From Microbacterium hominis (GTDB lineage Bacteria; Actinomycetota; Actinomycetes; Actinomycetales; Microbacteriaceae), in the NCBI RefSeq assembly GCF_013282805.1, contig NZ_CP054038.1, positions 2,108,001 through 2,172,000 on the forward strand: a DNA stretch of 64,000 bases, in the 5' to 3' direction. Below are positions 26,627 to 37,270 of this stretch, in pieces; position 1 is the first letter of the stretch; the number at the start of each line of letters is the position of its first letter. Below the pieces are notes generated by a model, which saw only the letters and a list, made by a program, of their open reading frames with translations, did not search any database and had not been told where the DNA came from. A program made the position numbers and the translations under genes.

Positions 26627-27831
26627 CGGCCGACCTCCTGTGCCAGTTCGGTCTCGATCGCGGCGACCAGCTCCTCCTCGAGGGCGGGAACGCCCACCTT
26701 CTGCACGATCTCGACGAGGAAGCCCAGCACGACGAGGCGTCGCGCCTCGTCCTCGGCGATGCCCCGCGCCTGCAGGTAGAAGAGCTGCTCGTCGTCGAAG
26801 CGCCCCGTGGCCGAGGCGTGACCGGCGCCGCGGATGTCACCGGTCTCGATCTCGAGATTCGGGATCGAGTCGGCGCGCGCGCCTTCGGTGAGGACGAGGT
26901 TGCGGTTGGCCTCGTACGAATCGGTGCCGACCGCGTCGGGCCCGATGAGCACATCGCCGATCCAGACGCTTCGCGCGCCCTCCCCCTGCAGCGCGCCCTT
27001 GTAGAGCACGTCTCCGGTGGTGTCGGCACCCTTGTGGTGGAGGTAGACCTGGCTCTCCAGGTGCTGACCGGAGTCGGAATAGCTGAGGCCGTACAGCTCG
27101 CCGCGCGCACCAGTGCCGGAGAGCTCCACGCTCGGATTCACGCGGACGACCGCGCCCCCGAAGCTCACCACGATGTGGCGCAGCGTCGCGTCCCGCTCGA
27201 CGCGGGCCTGATGGGATGCCGCGTGCACGGCGTCGTCGTCCCACTGCTGGAGGCTCACCAGTTCGAGGTGCGCGCCGTCGCGGACGATGATCTCGACGTT
27301 CTGCGCGAAGGCGGCGGCGCCGTCATGGCGCAGCAGCACCGTCGCGTGCGAGTTCGCTCCGGCCTCGACCACCACGTGGGCGTTGGCGCGGCGGCCGGCG
27401 CCCGAGCCCTGCATCCGCACGATCACAGGGGCATCGATCTCGGCGCCGTCGGCGATGCGCACGTGGAGCGCATCTTCGGTGCGGCTCCACGCGATCGCGG
27501 CGACGATGTCTTCCGGCTCGAAGACATCGCCGCGGGGCGATTCTCCGATCCGCAGCGAACCCAGCTCGACGCCGTCGCCGGCGGTGATGTTGTAGTCCAC
27601 AGCGGGGTCACCGTCGCGGTCATCGGACGCGGCGTCATGGAACAGCGTCGCGATCGCTTCGACCGGGGTGTGCTTCCAGTTGACCTCACGACCGGTCGGC
27701 ACGGCGAAGTCCGCCGGGTCGAACGAGCGCGGACGCTCGGATCGGGTCTGGACGGGGATGAGCGACCATGCCCCGTCGGTGTGCGCGGTGGAACCGGGCA
27801 CCACGGCGGGTGCCTGTGTCGAGGTCGTCAT
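26623..27831 (-). CDS. sufD: Fe-S cluster assembly protein SufD
   Basis: 402-residue paralogue of SufB with the beta-helix fold. It has the EINWKHTP-like N-terminal segment (EVNWKHTPVE), a long region of short beta repeats and the C-terminal helical domain with GHASATGRFDDEQLFYLQARGI, which matches the conserved end shared by SufB and SufD. It forms the SufB-SufC2-SufD complex. Its ATG starts immediately after the sufB stop, without any gap. Confidence 0.95.
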   Translation of the reverse strand: MTTSTQAPAVVPGSTAHTDGAWSLIPVQTRSERPRSFDPADFAVPTGREVNWKHTPVEAIATLFHDAASDDRDGDPAVDYNITAGDGVELGSLRIGESPRGDVFEPEDIVAAIAWSRTEDALHVRIADGAEIDAPVIVRMQGSGAGRRANAHVVVEAGANSHATVLLRHDGAAAFAQNVEIIVRDGAHLELVSLQQWDDDAVHAASHQARVERDATLRHIVVSFGGAVVRVNPSVELSGTGARGELYGLSYSDSGQHLESQVYLHHKGADTTGDVLYKGALQGEGARSVWIGDVLIGPDAVGTDSYEANRNLVLTEGARADSIPNLEIETGDIRGAGHASATGRFDDEQLFYLQARGIAEDEARRLVVLGFLVEIVQKVGVPALEEELVAAIETELAQEVGR

Positions 27832-29250
27832 CTAGCCGACCGATCCTTCCATGCCCATCTCGATGAGCTTGTTGAGCTCCATGGCGTACTCCATGGGCAG
27901 TTCGCGGGCGATGGGCTCGATGAAGCCGCGGACGATCATGGCCATCGCCTCGTCCTCGGGCATCCCGCGGGACTGCAGGTAGAACAGCTGCTCCTCGCTG
28001 ACTTTGGAGACCGTGGCCTCGTGGCCGAGCTGCACGTCGTCGACGCGGATGTCGATCGCCGGGTAGGTGTCGGAGCGGGAGATCGTGTCGACCAGCAGCG
28101 CGTCGCAGCGCACCGTGTTCGCGGAGTGGTGGGCGTTGGCATCCACCCGCACCTCGCCGCGGTACCCGGCGCGGCCGCCGCCGCGCGCGATCGACTTCGA
28201 GACGATCGAGGACTGCGTGTACGGGGCCATGTGGATCATCTTGGCGCCGGCGTCCTGGTGCTGGCCGGGACCGGCGAAGGCGACCGAGAGGGTCTCGCCC
28301 TTGGCGCGCTCGCCCATGAGGAAGATCGACGGGTACTTCATCGTCACCTTGGAGCCGATGTTGCCGTCGATCCACTCCATGGTCGCGCCCTCGTGCGCCA
28401 CGGCGCGCTTGGTCACGAGGTTGTAGACGTTGTTCGACCAGTTCTGGATCGTCGTGTAGCGCACGCGGGCGTTCTTCTTCACGATGATCTCGACGACGGC
28501 CGAGTGCAGGGAGTCGCTCTTGTAGATCGGAGCGGTGCAGCCCTCGATGTAGTGGACGTAGCTGTCCTCGTCGGCGATGATGAGCGTCCGCTCGAACTGG
28601 CCCATGTTCTCGGTGTTGATCCGGAAGTACGCCTGCAGCGGGATCTCCACGTGGACGCCCTTGGGCACGTAGACGAACGATCCGCCCGACCACACCGCCG
28701 TGTTGAGCGCGGCGAACTTGTTGTCGCCGGCCGGGATCACCGTGCCGAAGTACTCCTCGAAGAACTCGGGGTGCTCGCGCAGCGCGGTGTCGGTGTCCAT
28801 GAAGATGACGCCCTGCGCCTCGAGGTCCTCGCGGATCTGGTGGTAGACGACCTCGGACTCGTACTGCGCGGCGACGCCGGCGACCAGGCGCTGGCGCTCG
28901 GCCTCGGGGATGCCGAGCTTCTCGTACGTGGAGCGGATCTCCTCGGGGAGGTCCTCCCACGACTGGGCCTGCTTCTCCGTGGAGCGCACGAAGTACTTGA
29001 TGTTGTCGAAGTCGATCTCGCTCAGATCGGCACCCCACGTGGGCATCGGCTTGCGGCCGAAGAGCTGATAGCCCTTCAGGCGGGTCTTCAGCATCCATTC
29101 GGGTTCGCTCTTGAGCGCCGAGATGCCGCGCACGACGCTCTCGTCGATGCCTCGCTTGGCCACGGCTCCCGCCGCGTCGGCATCGTGCCAGCCGAACTCG
29201 TAGACGCCCAGGCCTTCCAGCTCTGGTCGATCGATCAGCACATCAGACAT
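27832..29250 (-). CDS. sufB: Fe-S cluster assembly protein SufB
   Basis: 472-residue scaffold subunit on which Fe-S clusters are built. Hallmarks are YKFGWSD-like YEFGWHDAD, the [12 protein letters not shown] region, and the C-terminal [21 protein letters not shown] stretch. It is the first gene of the operon; GGGAGAA lies about seven bases upstream of ATG 29250. Unlike many actinobacterial suf operons there is no sufR repressor gene before it; a divergent ctaA stands there instead. sufS and sufU are also absent from the cluster. Confidence 0.96.
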   Translation of the reverse strand: MSDVLIDRPELEGLGVYEFGWHDADAAGAVAKRGIDESVVRGISALKSEPEWMLKTRLKGYQLFGRKPMPTWGADLSEIDFDNIKYFVRSTEKQAQSWEDLPEEIRSTYEKLGIPEAERQRLVAGVAAQYESEVVYHQIREDLEAQGVIFMDTDTALREHPEFFEEYFGTVIPAGDNKFAALNTAVWSGGSFVYVPKGVHVEIPLQAYFRINTENMGQFERTLIIADEDSYVHYIEGCTAPIYKSDSLHSAVVEIIVKKNARVRYTTIQNWSNNVYNLVTKRAVAHEGATMEWIDGNIGSKVTMKYPSIFLMGERAKGETLSVAFAGPGQHQDAGAKMIHMAPYTQSSIVSKSIARGGGRAGYRGEVRVDANAHHSANTVRCDALLVDTISRSDTYPAIDIRVDDVQLGHEATVSKVSEEQLFYLQSRGMPEDEAMAMIVRGFIEPIARELPMEYAMELNKLIEMGMEGSVG

Positions 29251-29495
29251 CGTCACGTTCTCCCTCGGGTCCAGCGGTGTCATCCGCCCCGGCATCCGTC
29301 ACCTCCGATGGAGATATCGAAGGGGGATGCCGCTTCTCGGCCCACTCATGCGGCGCCGACCATCGCGCCTAGACTGTCATTGCTGCGTCGCGACCCCACC
29401 AGTGTGGTCGAGTGCGCGCATCCGACCCCACGATTCTACAGGTTCCACGACATCCCGGCCGATCCCCCGAGCCGGCGGCGGCACCCGGAGGCCCC

Positions 29496-30602
29496 ATGTC
29501 CACGATTTCCGCCACGCCCACGACAGAGTCCGGAATCGTCATCCGCCGCCCGCTGCGCGTGCTGGCCTGGCTGTCGTTCCTCGCCGAGGTGATCATCATC
29601 GGCACCGGCGGGGCCGTGCGACTCACCGGTTCGGGTCTGGGCTGCTCGGAGTGGCCGCTGTGCACGCCCGAGTCGCTGGTCCCGCTCCCCGAGCAGGGCA
29701 TCCACGGGATCATCGAATTCGGCAACCGCACCATGACGGGGGTCGTGGGACTGCTGGCCCTGGCCGTGCTCCTGCTCACCCTCGCCGCCATCGGCGGCGC
29801 CGCGCTCACCCTGCGTGCCGTGTGGTTCGCCGTCGGCGGGATCGCCGCGGCCGTGCTCGCCTACGCGGTGACCGCCCCCTTCGGCCTTCCCGCCTTCGGC
29901 TTCTTCTCGGGCGCGCTCCTGCTGGCGGTGCTCGTCGCGATGGTCGATTCGCTGCGCCGCGCGCCGCGTCGACGCGATCTCGCCGCGCTCGCGTGGGTGG
30001 TCCTCGCCGGCGTCATGGCCCAGGCTGTCGTGGGCGGTCTCGCGGTGATCAGCGACCTGAACGCGTTCATCGTCGGGTTCCACTACGTCTCGTCGCTGCT
30101 GCTCGTGTGCGTGACGGCCGCGTATCTCGTGCGGATGCATGCGGTCGCCGGCCCGCGCGAGCGCGCGGTGCCGCGCTGGTTCGCCGTGCTCACCCATCTC
30201 ACCGGACTCGCCCTGGCCGCCACCATCCTGTTCGGCGTGCTCACCACGGGCTCGGGTCCGCATTCCGGCGACCAGAACATCATCCGCACGGGCTTCGATG
30301 CGACGGTGCTCGCGCACGTCCACTCCTGGCCGGGCTACATCCTCGGTGTGCTGGTGCTCGTGCTCACCGTCTCAGCCTGGGTGGGCAAGCTCCCCGTCCG
30401 CGTCTGGCTGCTCGTGCTCACCGCCGCGATCGTCGTGCAGATCGCGGTCGGCGTGTGGCAGGCGCGGGAGGGGCTCCCCGAGGTCCTCGTCGGCATCCAC
30501 ATGGTGCTCGCCTCGCTCTCGGCCGCCGCGTACACGGTCGTCACGATGGGTCTGCGTCAGCCGGTGGCCGCAGACCGCGACGCGCACACAAGAAACGCAT
30601 AG
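29496..30602 (+). CDS. ctaA: Heme A synthase CtaA
   Basis: 368-residue membrane protein with eight hydrophobic segments. It has the conserved GGAVRLTGSGLGCSEWPLC stretch including the cysteine pair and EFGNRTMTG with the Glu used in catalysis, and His residues near the helices. It oxidises heme O to heme A for cytochrome aa3 oxidase. GGAG lies five to six bases before ATG 29496; an extended frame from 29412 lacks this. It is divergent from sufB with 245 bases between the starts and followed by a small membrane protein gene. CtaB, the preceding enzyme, is encoded 0.6 kb further on the other strand. Confidence 0.93.
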   Translation: MSTISATPTTESGIVIRRPLRVLAWLSFLAEVIIIGTGGAVRLTGSGLGCSEWPLCTPESLVPLPEQGIHGIIEFGNRTMTGVVGLLALAVLLLTLAAIGGAALTLRAVWFAVGGIAAAVLAYAVTAPFGLPAFGFFSGALLLAVLVAMVDSLRRAPRRRDLAALAWVVLAGVMAQAVVGGLAVISDLNAFIVGFHYVSSLLLVCVTAAYLVRMHAVAGPRERAVPRWFAVLTHLTGLALAATILFGVLTTGSGPHSGDQNIIRTGFDATVLAHVHSWPGYILGVLVLVLTVSAWVGKLPVRVWLLVLTAAIVVQIAVGVWQAREGLPEVLVGIHMVLASLSAAAYTVVTMGLRQPVAADRDAHTRNA

Positions 30603-30686
30603 GGTCCACCGAGGTCCTGTACGGACAGCACTGCAAGGGTGAGGGATGCCGCGGCCAACCGAGCCGCGCCCAAGAGGAGTGATCGA

Positions 30687-31100
30687 ATGTCCGCCCGTCC
30701 CCGCCTGGCCCGCAGCATCCCGTTCTGGGGCCTCATCACCGCTTCGCTGGCCAGCGCCGCCGCCGGCGCGCTCATCCTCGTCGACAAGCTCGGCACGATG
30801 ACCACGACGCTGCTGGACGGCACCGCCACGGGCGTCGAGGTCTACGTCGGCCAGTCGCTGGCCGTGCTCGGCGCCATCCTCATCGGCGCCGGCGTGCTCG
30901 GCCTCCTGCTCGCCTTCACCGTCGGTGCGATCGCGACGCTGCGTCCGGCTGCCGCCGTCGAGGTCGTCGAGCCGCTCGACGACGAGATCGACGAGCCCGT
31001 GGATGCCGCACCCGCCGGCCACGGCTACGAGCGCGGCCTCGGCTACACCTCGGCGATCGACACGGTCGATGACGAGAAGGAGCCCGCCGCCGCCCGCTGA
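30687..31100 (+). CDS. Small two-helix membrane protein, unknown function
   Basis: 137 residues: basic start, two hydrophobic segments (about residues 12-32 and 53-79) with VDKLGTMTTTLLDGTATGV between them, then an acidic tail (PLDDEIDEPVD). I do not recognise a family with a proven role. AAGAGGAG lies seven bases before ATG 30687, a strong site. It lies between ctaA and ctaB, suggesting but not proving a link to heme or oxidase. A perfect 22-base-pair palindromic terminator follows. Confidence 0.75.
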   Translation: MSARPRLARSIPFWGLITASLASAAAGALILVDKLGTMTTTLLDGTATGVEVYVGQSLAVLGAILIGAGVLGLLLAFTVGAIATLRPAAAVEVVEPLDDEIDEPVDAAPAGHGYERGLGYTSAIDTVDDEKEPAAAR

Positions 31101-31110
31101 GCGGCCACGC

Positions 31111-31156
31111 GCGTGCGACGAAGGGCCCGGGATCTCCCGGGCCCTTCGTCGCACGC
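31111..31156. terminator. Perfect palindromic terminator between convergent genes
   Basis: A 22-base stem with only two bases between its arms (31111-31132 and 31135-31156) lies 10 bases after the small membrane protein stop and 8 bases before the ctaB stop, so it can serve both strands. There is no T tract. Confidence 0.85.
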
Positions 31157-31164
31157 GGGAGTGA

Positions 31165-32100
31165 TCAGAACGGAAGCAGGGGGTCGACCGCGATCGCCAC
31201 GAACAGCAGCGTCAGATAGGTGATCGACGCGTGGAAGACGCGCATCGGGCGCGGCTCGGTGCCGCGCACCGCGCGATTGTAGAGCACGTGCGACTCGTAG
31301 ATGAACCAGCCGCCGAACACCAGCGCGGAGACCGTGTACACCAGACCCATCCCGGCGACGGGCACGAGCAGAAGCGAACATGCGACGGTCGCCCACGCGT
31401 AGAGGATGACCTGGAGCCCCACCTGCGAGCCGTTGCGGGTGGCGCCGAGCATCGGCACGTGGACGTCCTCGTAGTCGTCGCGATACTTCATCGACAGGGG
31501 CCAGTAGTGCGGCGGCGTCCAGAGGAACACGAGGGCGAACAGGATGAGCGGCGGCCACGCCAGCGATCCGGTCACCGCCGTCCATCCGATCAGCACCGGG
31601 AAGCACCCCGCGATACCGCCCCACACGATGTTCTGCTCGGTGCGGCGCTTGAGGATCATCGTGTAGATCACGACGTAGAAGAAGATGGCCCCCGCCGAGA
31701 GGGTCGCTGCCAGCCAGTTCGTCGTCAGCCAGAGCCAGACGGTGGATGCCGCCGCGAGCGTCCACGCGAAGATCAGCGCGCCGCGCGGCGAGACCTCGCC
31801 GGTCACGATCGGCCGGTTGACCGTGCGGCGCATATGCGCATCGATGTCACGGTCGAGGTACATGTTGAAGGCCGCGGCAGACCCGGCGCTCATCGATCCG
31901 CCGACGACCGTCGCGAGGACCAGCCACAGACTCGGCAGACCTCCGGCCGCGAGAAGCATGACCGGCACGGTCGTCACCAGCAGGAGCTCGAGGACGCGCG
32001 GCTTCGTCAGCGCGATGTACGCCTTGACGGTGCGTCCGATGCTCTGCCGGGTCTCGTGCGGCGCCCGGGTATCGACCCTGGCCGTCGTCGTGGTGTGCAT
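31165..32100 (-). CDS. ctaB: Protoheme IX farnesyltransferase (heme O synthase)
   Basis: 311-residue UbiA-type prenyltransferase with about nine membrane segments. It has [21 protein letters not shown], the conserved N-x3-D-x2-D-like substrate loop (YLDRDID), and [17 protein letters not shown]. It attaches farnesyl to heme B, giving heme O for CtaA. ATG 32100 is preferred to GTG 32130, because the likely -10 (TAGACT, 32139-32134) would start the mRNA about where that GTG lies. Confidence 0.93.
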   Translation of the reverse strand: MHTTTTARVDTRAPHETRQSIGRTVKAYIALTKPRVLELLLVTTVPVMLLAAGGLPSLWLVLATVVGGSMSAGSAAAFNMYLDRDIDAHMRRTVNRPIVTGEVSPRGALIFAWTLAAASTVWLWLTTNWLAATLSAGAIFFYVVIYTMILKRRTEQNIVWGGIAGCFPVLIGWTAVTGSLAWPPLILFALVFLWTPPHYWPLSMKYRDDYEDVHVPMLGATRNGSQVGLQVILYAWATVACSLLLVPVAGMGLVYTVSALVFGGWFIYESHVLYNRAVRGTEPRPMRVFHASITYLTLLFVAIAVDPLLPF

Positions 32101-32418
32101 CGCCCCCGCAATCGCCGCCTGCAGATTCACCCAAGTCTAAGCCATCGCCCGCACCTGGCCCGCCCGCCCGGAGCCCTCACAACCGGCATCCCGATCCCGT
32201 GAGCGGATCGTCACGTCGCCGACACCGCCGTGACACGGCGGCGGAGGTCGGCCGCGAAAGACTGCGTCACAGAAGCGGACCGCATGGCCGGGGCGACATA
32301 CCCCTTCGCTATGCTGAGTCCACACGCGCGCCCCGCGCCGAGCCCCCTTCTCCCACACCGGACAAGGGCCGCGGAACGGCTGCTTTCTGGGCGCACATCC
32401 ACGAAGAAGGGCTGCCGG
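32101..32418. other. Intergenic region between divergent ctaB and tkt
   Basis: This 318-base stretch holds no convincing gene. On the minus side TAGACT (32139-32134) is a likely ctaB -10. At 32225-32241 there is a perfect hairpin CCGCCGT-GAC-ACGGCGG. On the plus side TATGCT (32310-32315) is a possible tkt -10, which would leave a leader of about 100 bases. Nothing else was recognised. Confidence 0.5.
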
Positions 32419-34521
32419 GTGTCGGAACTGCGTTGGGAAGAGATCGATGGGCGCGCGGTGGACACCGCTCGTGTGCTGGCTGCGGATGCGGTGGAGAAGG
32501 TCGGCAACGGTCACCCGGGCACCGCGATGAGCCTCGCGCCGGCGGCGTACCTGCTGTACCAGAAGGTGATGCGGCACGACCCGGCCGACACCGACTGGCT
32601 GGGCCGCGACCGGTTCATCCTGTCGGCGGGCCACTCCTCGCTCACGCAGTACGTGCAGCTGTACCTCGGCGGCTTCGGGCTGGAGCTGGATGATCTGAAG
32701 TCGCTGCGCACGTGGGGGTCGCTGACGCCGGGCCACCCGGAGTACGGCCACACCAAGGGTGTGGAGATCACCACCGGCCCGTTGGGGCAGGGTCTGGCCA
32801 CGTCGGTCGGGTTCGCGTACGCGGCCCGCTATGAGCGGGGTCTGTTCGATCCGGAGGCGCCGGCGGGCGAGTCGCCCTTCGATCACTTCGTGTACGTGAT
32901 CGCGTCGGACGGCGACCTGCAGGAGGGCATCACCTCCGAGGCGTCGTCGCTGGCGGGGCATCAGGAGCTGGGGAACCTCGTCGTGATCTACGACGCGAAC
33001 CAGATCTCCATCGAGGACGACACCGACGTCGCGTTCACCGAGGACGTCGCGGCCCGGTACGAGGCGTACGGCTGGCACGTGCAGACCGTGGACTGGAAGA
33101 AGTCCGGGGAGTATGCCGAGGACCCGGCGGAGCTGTTCGCGGCGATCGAGGCGGCCAAGTCAGAGACCGGGAAGCCTTCGATCATCATCCTCAAGACGAT
33201 CATCGGCTGGCCGGCGCCGAACAAGCAGAACACCGGCAAGATCCACGGCTCCGCCCTCGGTGGGGACGAGCTGGCGGCGACCAAGGAGATCCTCGGCTTC
33301 GACCCGGCCGAGACGTTCGCCGTCGCCGACGACGTGATCGCGCACACCCGGGCGCTGGCCGACCGCGCCGCCGAGCAGCGCGCCGCATGGCAGGTCTCCT
33401 TCGACGCCTGGGCCGCCGCGAACCCCGAGCGCAAGGCGCTGCTGGACCGCCTGCAGGCGGGCGAGCTTCCCGCCGACCTCGCCGACGCACTGCCGGTGTT
33501 CGAATCGGGCAAGGACGTGTCGACCCGCGCGGCATCCGGACAGGTCATCAACGCGCTCGCCGGGCAGCTGCCCGAGCTGTGGGGCGGATCGGCCGACCTG
33601 GCCGAGTCGAACCTGACCACGATCAAGGACGCGAAGTCGTTCATCCCCGCCGAGTGGTCCACCGAGGAGTGGACGGGAGACCGGTACGGGCGGGTGCTGC
33701 ACTTCGGGATCCGCGAGCACGCGATGGGCGCGATCGTCAACGGCATCGTGCTGCACGGTCCGACCCGCGCGTTCGGCGGCACGTTCCTGATCTTCAGCGA
33801 CTACATGCGCCCCGCGGTGCGCCTGGCCGCCCTCATGGACGTCCCCTCCATCTACGTGTGGACGCACGACTCGGTCGCCCTCGGCGAGGACGGGCCGACG
33901 CACCAGCCGATCGAGCAGCTCGCGACCCTCCGGGCGATCCCGAACTTCACCATGGTGCGTCCCGCCGACGCGAACGAGACCGCGCACGCCTGGCTGGAGC
34001 TGCTGCGCCGCCAGGGCGGCCCCGCGGGCATCGCCCTGACCCGTCAGAACATCCCGGTGTTCCCACGCGGCGAAGACGGCTTCGCCACCGCCGACGGCGT
34101 CGCCAAGGGCGCGTACGTCCTGATCGACGCCGAGGGTGCCACCCCCGACGTGATCCTCATCGCGACCGGTTCCGAGGTGCAGCTGGCCGTGGCCGCACGG
34201 GAGACGCTCGCCGCGGAGGGCGTGAACGCCCGCGTGGTGTCGGCCCCGTCGCTGGAATGGTTCGCGGAGCAGACCCCGGAGTACCGCGAGTCGGTGCTCC
34301 CCGCGGCGGTCAAGGCGCGCGTGTCGGTCGAGGCCGGCTCCGCGCTCACGTGGGCCGGGATCGTCGGCGACGCCGGCCGCTCGGTCGCGATCGACCACTT
34401 CGGCGCCTCCGCCGACTACAAGACCCTGTTCGAGAAGTTCGGCTTCACCGCCGACGCGGTCGCCGACGCGGCCCGCGAGACCATCGCCGCCGCCGCGGCA
34501 CTCACGAAGGAGTACGCATGA
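32419..34521 (+). CDS. tkt: Transketolase
   Basis: 700-residue thiamine diphosphate enzyme, full length. The [10 protein letters not shown] motif near the N-terminus with its His, the cofactor loop [12 protein letters not shown]...YDANQISIE and the pyrimidine domain with [19 protein letters not shown] are present. It moves two-carbon units in the non-oxidative pentose phosphate pathway. A GTG with AGAAGG about ten bases upstream gives [11 protein letters not shown]. The stop overlaps the tal ATG (ATGA), starting a chain of coupled genes. Confidence 0.97.
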   Translation: MSELRWEEIDGRAVDTARVLAADAVEKVGNGHPGTAMSLAPAAYLLYQKVMRHDPADTDWLGRDRFILSAGHSSLTQYVQLYLGGFGLELDDLKSLRTWGSLTPGHPEYGHTKGVEITTGPLGQGLATSVGFAYAARYERGLFDPEAPAGESPFDHFVYVIASDGDLQEGITSEASSLAGHQELGNLVVIYDANQISIEDDTDVAFTEDVAARYEAYGWHVQTVDWKKSGEYAEDPAELFAAIEAAKSETGKPSIIILKTIIGWPAPNKQNTGKIHGSALGGDELAATKEILGFDPAETFAVADDVIAHTRALADRAAEQRAAWQVSFDAWAAANPERKALLDRLQAGELPADLADALPVFESGKDVSTRAASGQVINALAGQLPELWGGSADLAESNLTTIKDAKSFIPAEWSTEEWTGDRYGRVLHFGIREHAMGAIVNGIVLHGPTRAFGGTFLIFSDYMRPAVRLAALMDVPSIYVWTHDSVALGEDGPTHQPIEQLATLRAIPNFTMVRPADANETAHAWLELLRRQGGPAGIALTRQNIPVFPRGEDGFATADGVAKGAYVLIDAEGATPDVILIATGSEVQLAVAARETLAAEGVNARVVSAPSLEWFAEQTPEYRESVLPAAVKARVSVEAGSALTWAGIVGDAGRSVAIDHFGASADYKTLFEKFGFTADAVADAARETIAAAAALTKEYA

Positions 34522-35636
34522 GCACCCCCACCCAGGCACTGTCGGCCGCCGGTGTCAGCATCTGGCTCGACGACCTCTCCCGCGACCGGATCACCTCCGG
34601 CAACCTCGCCGAACTGATCCAGACCCGCGATGTGGTGGGCGTGACCACCAACCCGACCATCTTCCAGGGTGCGATCGGCTCGGGTGCGGCCTCCTACGCC
34701 GACCAGATCACCGACCTCGCCAAGAAGGGCGCGACCGTCGACGACGCGATCTTCGCGGCCACGACCGACGACGTCCGGGACGCGGCCGACATCTTCCGCC
34801 CCGTCTACGACGCCACCGGCGGCGTGGACGGACGCGTGTCGATCGAGGTCTCCCCCGACCTCGCACACGACACCGACGCGACCATCGCGCAGGCCCAGGC
34901 GCTGTGGGCCACCGTCGACCGCCCGAACACGCTCATCAAGATCCCCGCGACCAAGGCGGGCCTGCCGGCGATCACCGCGGTCATCGGAGCGGGCATCTCG
35001 GTGAACGTGACGCTGATCTTCTCGCTGGAGCGTTACGCCGAGGTCATCGACGCCTACGTCGCCGGGCTCGAACAGGCCCAGGCGGCCGGGCACGACATCT
35101 CCGGCATCCACTCGGTCGCCTCGTTCTTCGTGTCCCGCGTGGACACCGAGGTCGATAAGCGCCTCAGCGCCATCGGCACCGACGAGGCCGCGGGTCTGAA
35201 GTCGCTCGCGGGCGTGGCCAACGCGCGTCTGGCGTACGAGCTGTTCGAGCAGAAGTTCGCCGAGCCCGCCGCGGCGGCGCTCATCGCCGCCGGCGGCAAC
35301 GTGCAGCGCCCGCTGTGGGCCTCCACCGGCGTGAAGGACCCGAACCTCCCCGACACGCTCTACGTCACCGAGCTGGTCGCCCCGGGCACGGTGAACACCA
35401 TGCCCGAGAAGACCCTCGAGGCCACCTTCGACCACGGCGACATCGCCGGCGACACCATCACCGGCACCTACGGGACCGCGCACCAGGTGTTCGCCGATCT
35501 CGCCGCCGTGGGTGTCGACTTCGCCGACGTCACCCAGGTGCTCGAAGACGAGGGCGTCGAGAAGTTCATCGCCTCCTGGCACGACCTCCAGGCCACCGTC
35601 AAGGAAGCCCTCGAAGGCGCACTGGAAACCGCCTGA
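34518..35636 (+). CDS. tal: Transaldolase
   Basis: 372 residues of the longer actinobacterial transaldolase type. [15 protein letters not shown] begins the barrel, and [12 protein letters not shown] carries the lysine that forms the Schiff base with the donor. It transfers dihydroxyacetone units between sugar phosphates, next step to transketolase. The ATG overlaps the tkt stop and the stop overlaps the pgi start (TGATG). Family: class I aldolase fold. Confidence 0.96.
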   Translation: MSTPTQALSAAGVSIWLDDLSRDRITSGNLAELIQTRDVVGVTTNPTIFQGAIGSGAASYADQITDLAKKGATVDDAIFAATTDDVRDAADIFRPVYDATGGVDGRVSIEVSPDLAHDTDATIAQAQALWATVDRPNTLIKIPATKAGLPAITAVIGAGISVNVTLIFSLERYAEVIDAYVAGLEQAQAAGHDISGIHSVASFFVSRVDTEVDKRLSAIGTDEAAGLKSLAGVANARLAYELFEQKFAEPAAAALIAAGGNVQRPLWASTGVKDPNLPDTLYVTELVAPGTVNTMPEKTLEATFDHGDIAGDTITGTYGTAHQVFADLAAVGVDFADVTQVLEDEGVEKFIASWHDLQATVKEALEGALETA

Positions 35637-37255
35637 TGAGCTTCGAGATCCACCTGACGGGGCACGTCAAGTCGGTCGTCGACGAGACCCTGCCCGGCCT
35701 GATCGGCGACCTGGTCGCGTCGGGCGTCACCGCCGGCGACCCCACGCTGTGGGGTCCCGAGGCGGAGACGGAGGCCTCGCAGCGGCTCGGCTGGGTGCAG
35801 GCCGTCAGCGTCTCGCGCCCGCTCGTCGACGAGATCCATGCCCTGCGCGACGATCTGCGCGCCCGCGGAGTCGGGCGGATCGTGCTCGCCGGCATGGGCG
35901 GTTCGTCGCTCGCGCCCGAGGTCATCACCCGCACAGCCGGCGTGCCGCTGGTCATCCTCGATTCGACCTCGCCGGGCCAGGTGCTGGCGGCGATCGACGG
36001 AGACGCGGAGACGGGCGGGCTCGAGAGCACCGCCCTCGTCGTCGCGTCGAAGTCGGGGTCGACGGTCGAGACCGACTCCGCCAAGCGTGCGTTCGAGACC
36101 GCGTTCCGCGACATCGGCATCGACCCGGCCGAGCGCATCATCGTGGTCACCGATCCGGGGTCGCCGCTGGAGCTGTCGGCACGTGCCGACGGCTACCGCG
36201 TCTTCACCGCCGATCCCACTGTGGGCGGCCGATACTCGGCACTGACCGCCTTCGGCCTGGTGCCGGCGGGCCTGGCCGGTGCCGACATCTCGGAGATCCT
36301 CGACGAGGCCGACGCCACGCTCCTGGAGGTGGCGATCGACAGCCCCGAGAATCCGGCGCTGGTGCTGGCGGCGGCCATCGCCGGCGGCGATCCCCGCAGG
36401 GACAAGCTGGGCCTCATCACCGACGGCACCCACATCGCCGGACTCCCCGACTGGATCGAGCAGCTCGTCGCCGAGTCGACCGGGAAGGCCGGCACCGGCA
36501 TCCTCCCCCTCGTGCTCCTGTCTGTCTCGCCCGAAGTGGAGAATGTGCCGGACGACGTGCAGATCGTGCGGATCGTCGACGAGGCGAACGAGTTCCACTT
36601 CTTCGAGCACCACCACGGCGAGGTGCTGATCAGCGGCTCCCTGGGCGCGCAGTTCGTCGTGTGGGAGTACGCGACCGCGATCGCCGGGCGGATGCTCGGG
36701 ATCAACCCGTTTGATCAGCCCGACGTCGAATCGGCCAAGGATGCCGCACGCGGCCTCCTCGATGCCCGTCCCGTCCCCACCGGACCCGCGTTCGTCGAGA
36801 GCGGCGTCGAGGTCCGCACGAGCGACCCCGCCCTCGCGGAATCCGGAACGCTCGCCGGTGTGCTGGACGCCCTGTGGAGCCGCATCCCCGACGGCGGCTA
36901 CGTCGCCGTGCAGGCCTACGTGAACCGTCTGGCCCTGCCGCAGCTGCCCGGACTGCGCGAGCTCGTCGCGGCGGACTCGGGGCGGCCCGCGACCTTCGGA
37001 TGGGGGCCGCGGTTCCTCCACTCCACCGGGCAGTACCACAAGGGCGGGCCGGCCGACGGCGTGTTCCTGCAGATCCTCGAGCGCAGCGACGTGGACCTGG
37101 AGATCCCCGGTCGCCCGTTCACGTTCGGCGAGCTGATCGCCGCCCAGGCGGCCGGCGACGCGCGCGTGCTCGCCGAGCACGGACGCCCCGTCGTCACCCT
37201 CACCCTGACCGACCCCCAGATCGAAGTCCTGTCGCTGTTCGAAGCAGCCCAGTAG
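35636..37255 (+). CDS. pgi: Glucose-6-phosphate isomerase
   Basis: 539-residue protein with two SIS domains. VASKSGSTVETDSAK is the phosphosugar-binding serine loop; NPFDQPDVESAKDAARG and the late HSTGQYHKGGP region (His and Lys of the active site) match the bacterial PGI/PMI-like group. Its place between tal and zwf lets fructose 6-phosphate made by tkt/tal be recycled to glucose 6-phosphate for zwf, supporting NADPH production by cycling. Coupled to tal by a one-base overlap. Confidence 0.9.
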   Translation: MSFEIHLTGHVKSVVDETLPGLIGDLVASGVTAGDPTLWGPEAETEASQRLGWVQAVSVSRPLVDEIHALRDDLRARGVGRIVLAGMGGSSLAPEVITRTAGVPLVILDSTSPGQVLAAIDGDAETGGLESTALVVASKSGSTVETDSAKRAFETAFRDIGIDPAERIIVVTDPGSPLELSARADGYRVFTADPTVGGRYSALTAFGLVPAGLAGADISEILDEADATLLEVAIDSPENPALVLAAAIAGGDPRRDKLGLITDGTHIAGLPDWIEQLVAESTGKAGTGILPLVLLSVSPEVENVPDDVQIVRIVDEANEFHFFEHHHGEVLISGSLGAQFVVWEYATAIAGRMLGINPFDQPDVESAKDAARGLLDARPVPTGPAFVESGVEVRTSDPALAESGTLAGVLDALWSRIPDGGYVAVQAYVNRLALPQLPGLRELVAADSGRPATFGWGPRFLHSTGQYHKGGPADGVFLQILERSDVDLEIPGRPFTFGELIAAQAAGDARVLAEHGRPVVTLTLTDPQIEVLSLFEAAQ

Positions 37256-37270
37256 GAGCAGAACCCACAC

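Noticed and set aside
26419..29592. Very long plus-strand open frame (about 1,050 codons) opposite the suf genes
   Set aside because: It lies antisense to sufB, sufD, the Rieske gene and part of sufC, whose products are unmistakable; high GC leaves antisense frames open. Composition (His, Asp, Arg, Gly rich) is typical of such shadows.
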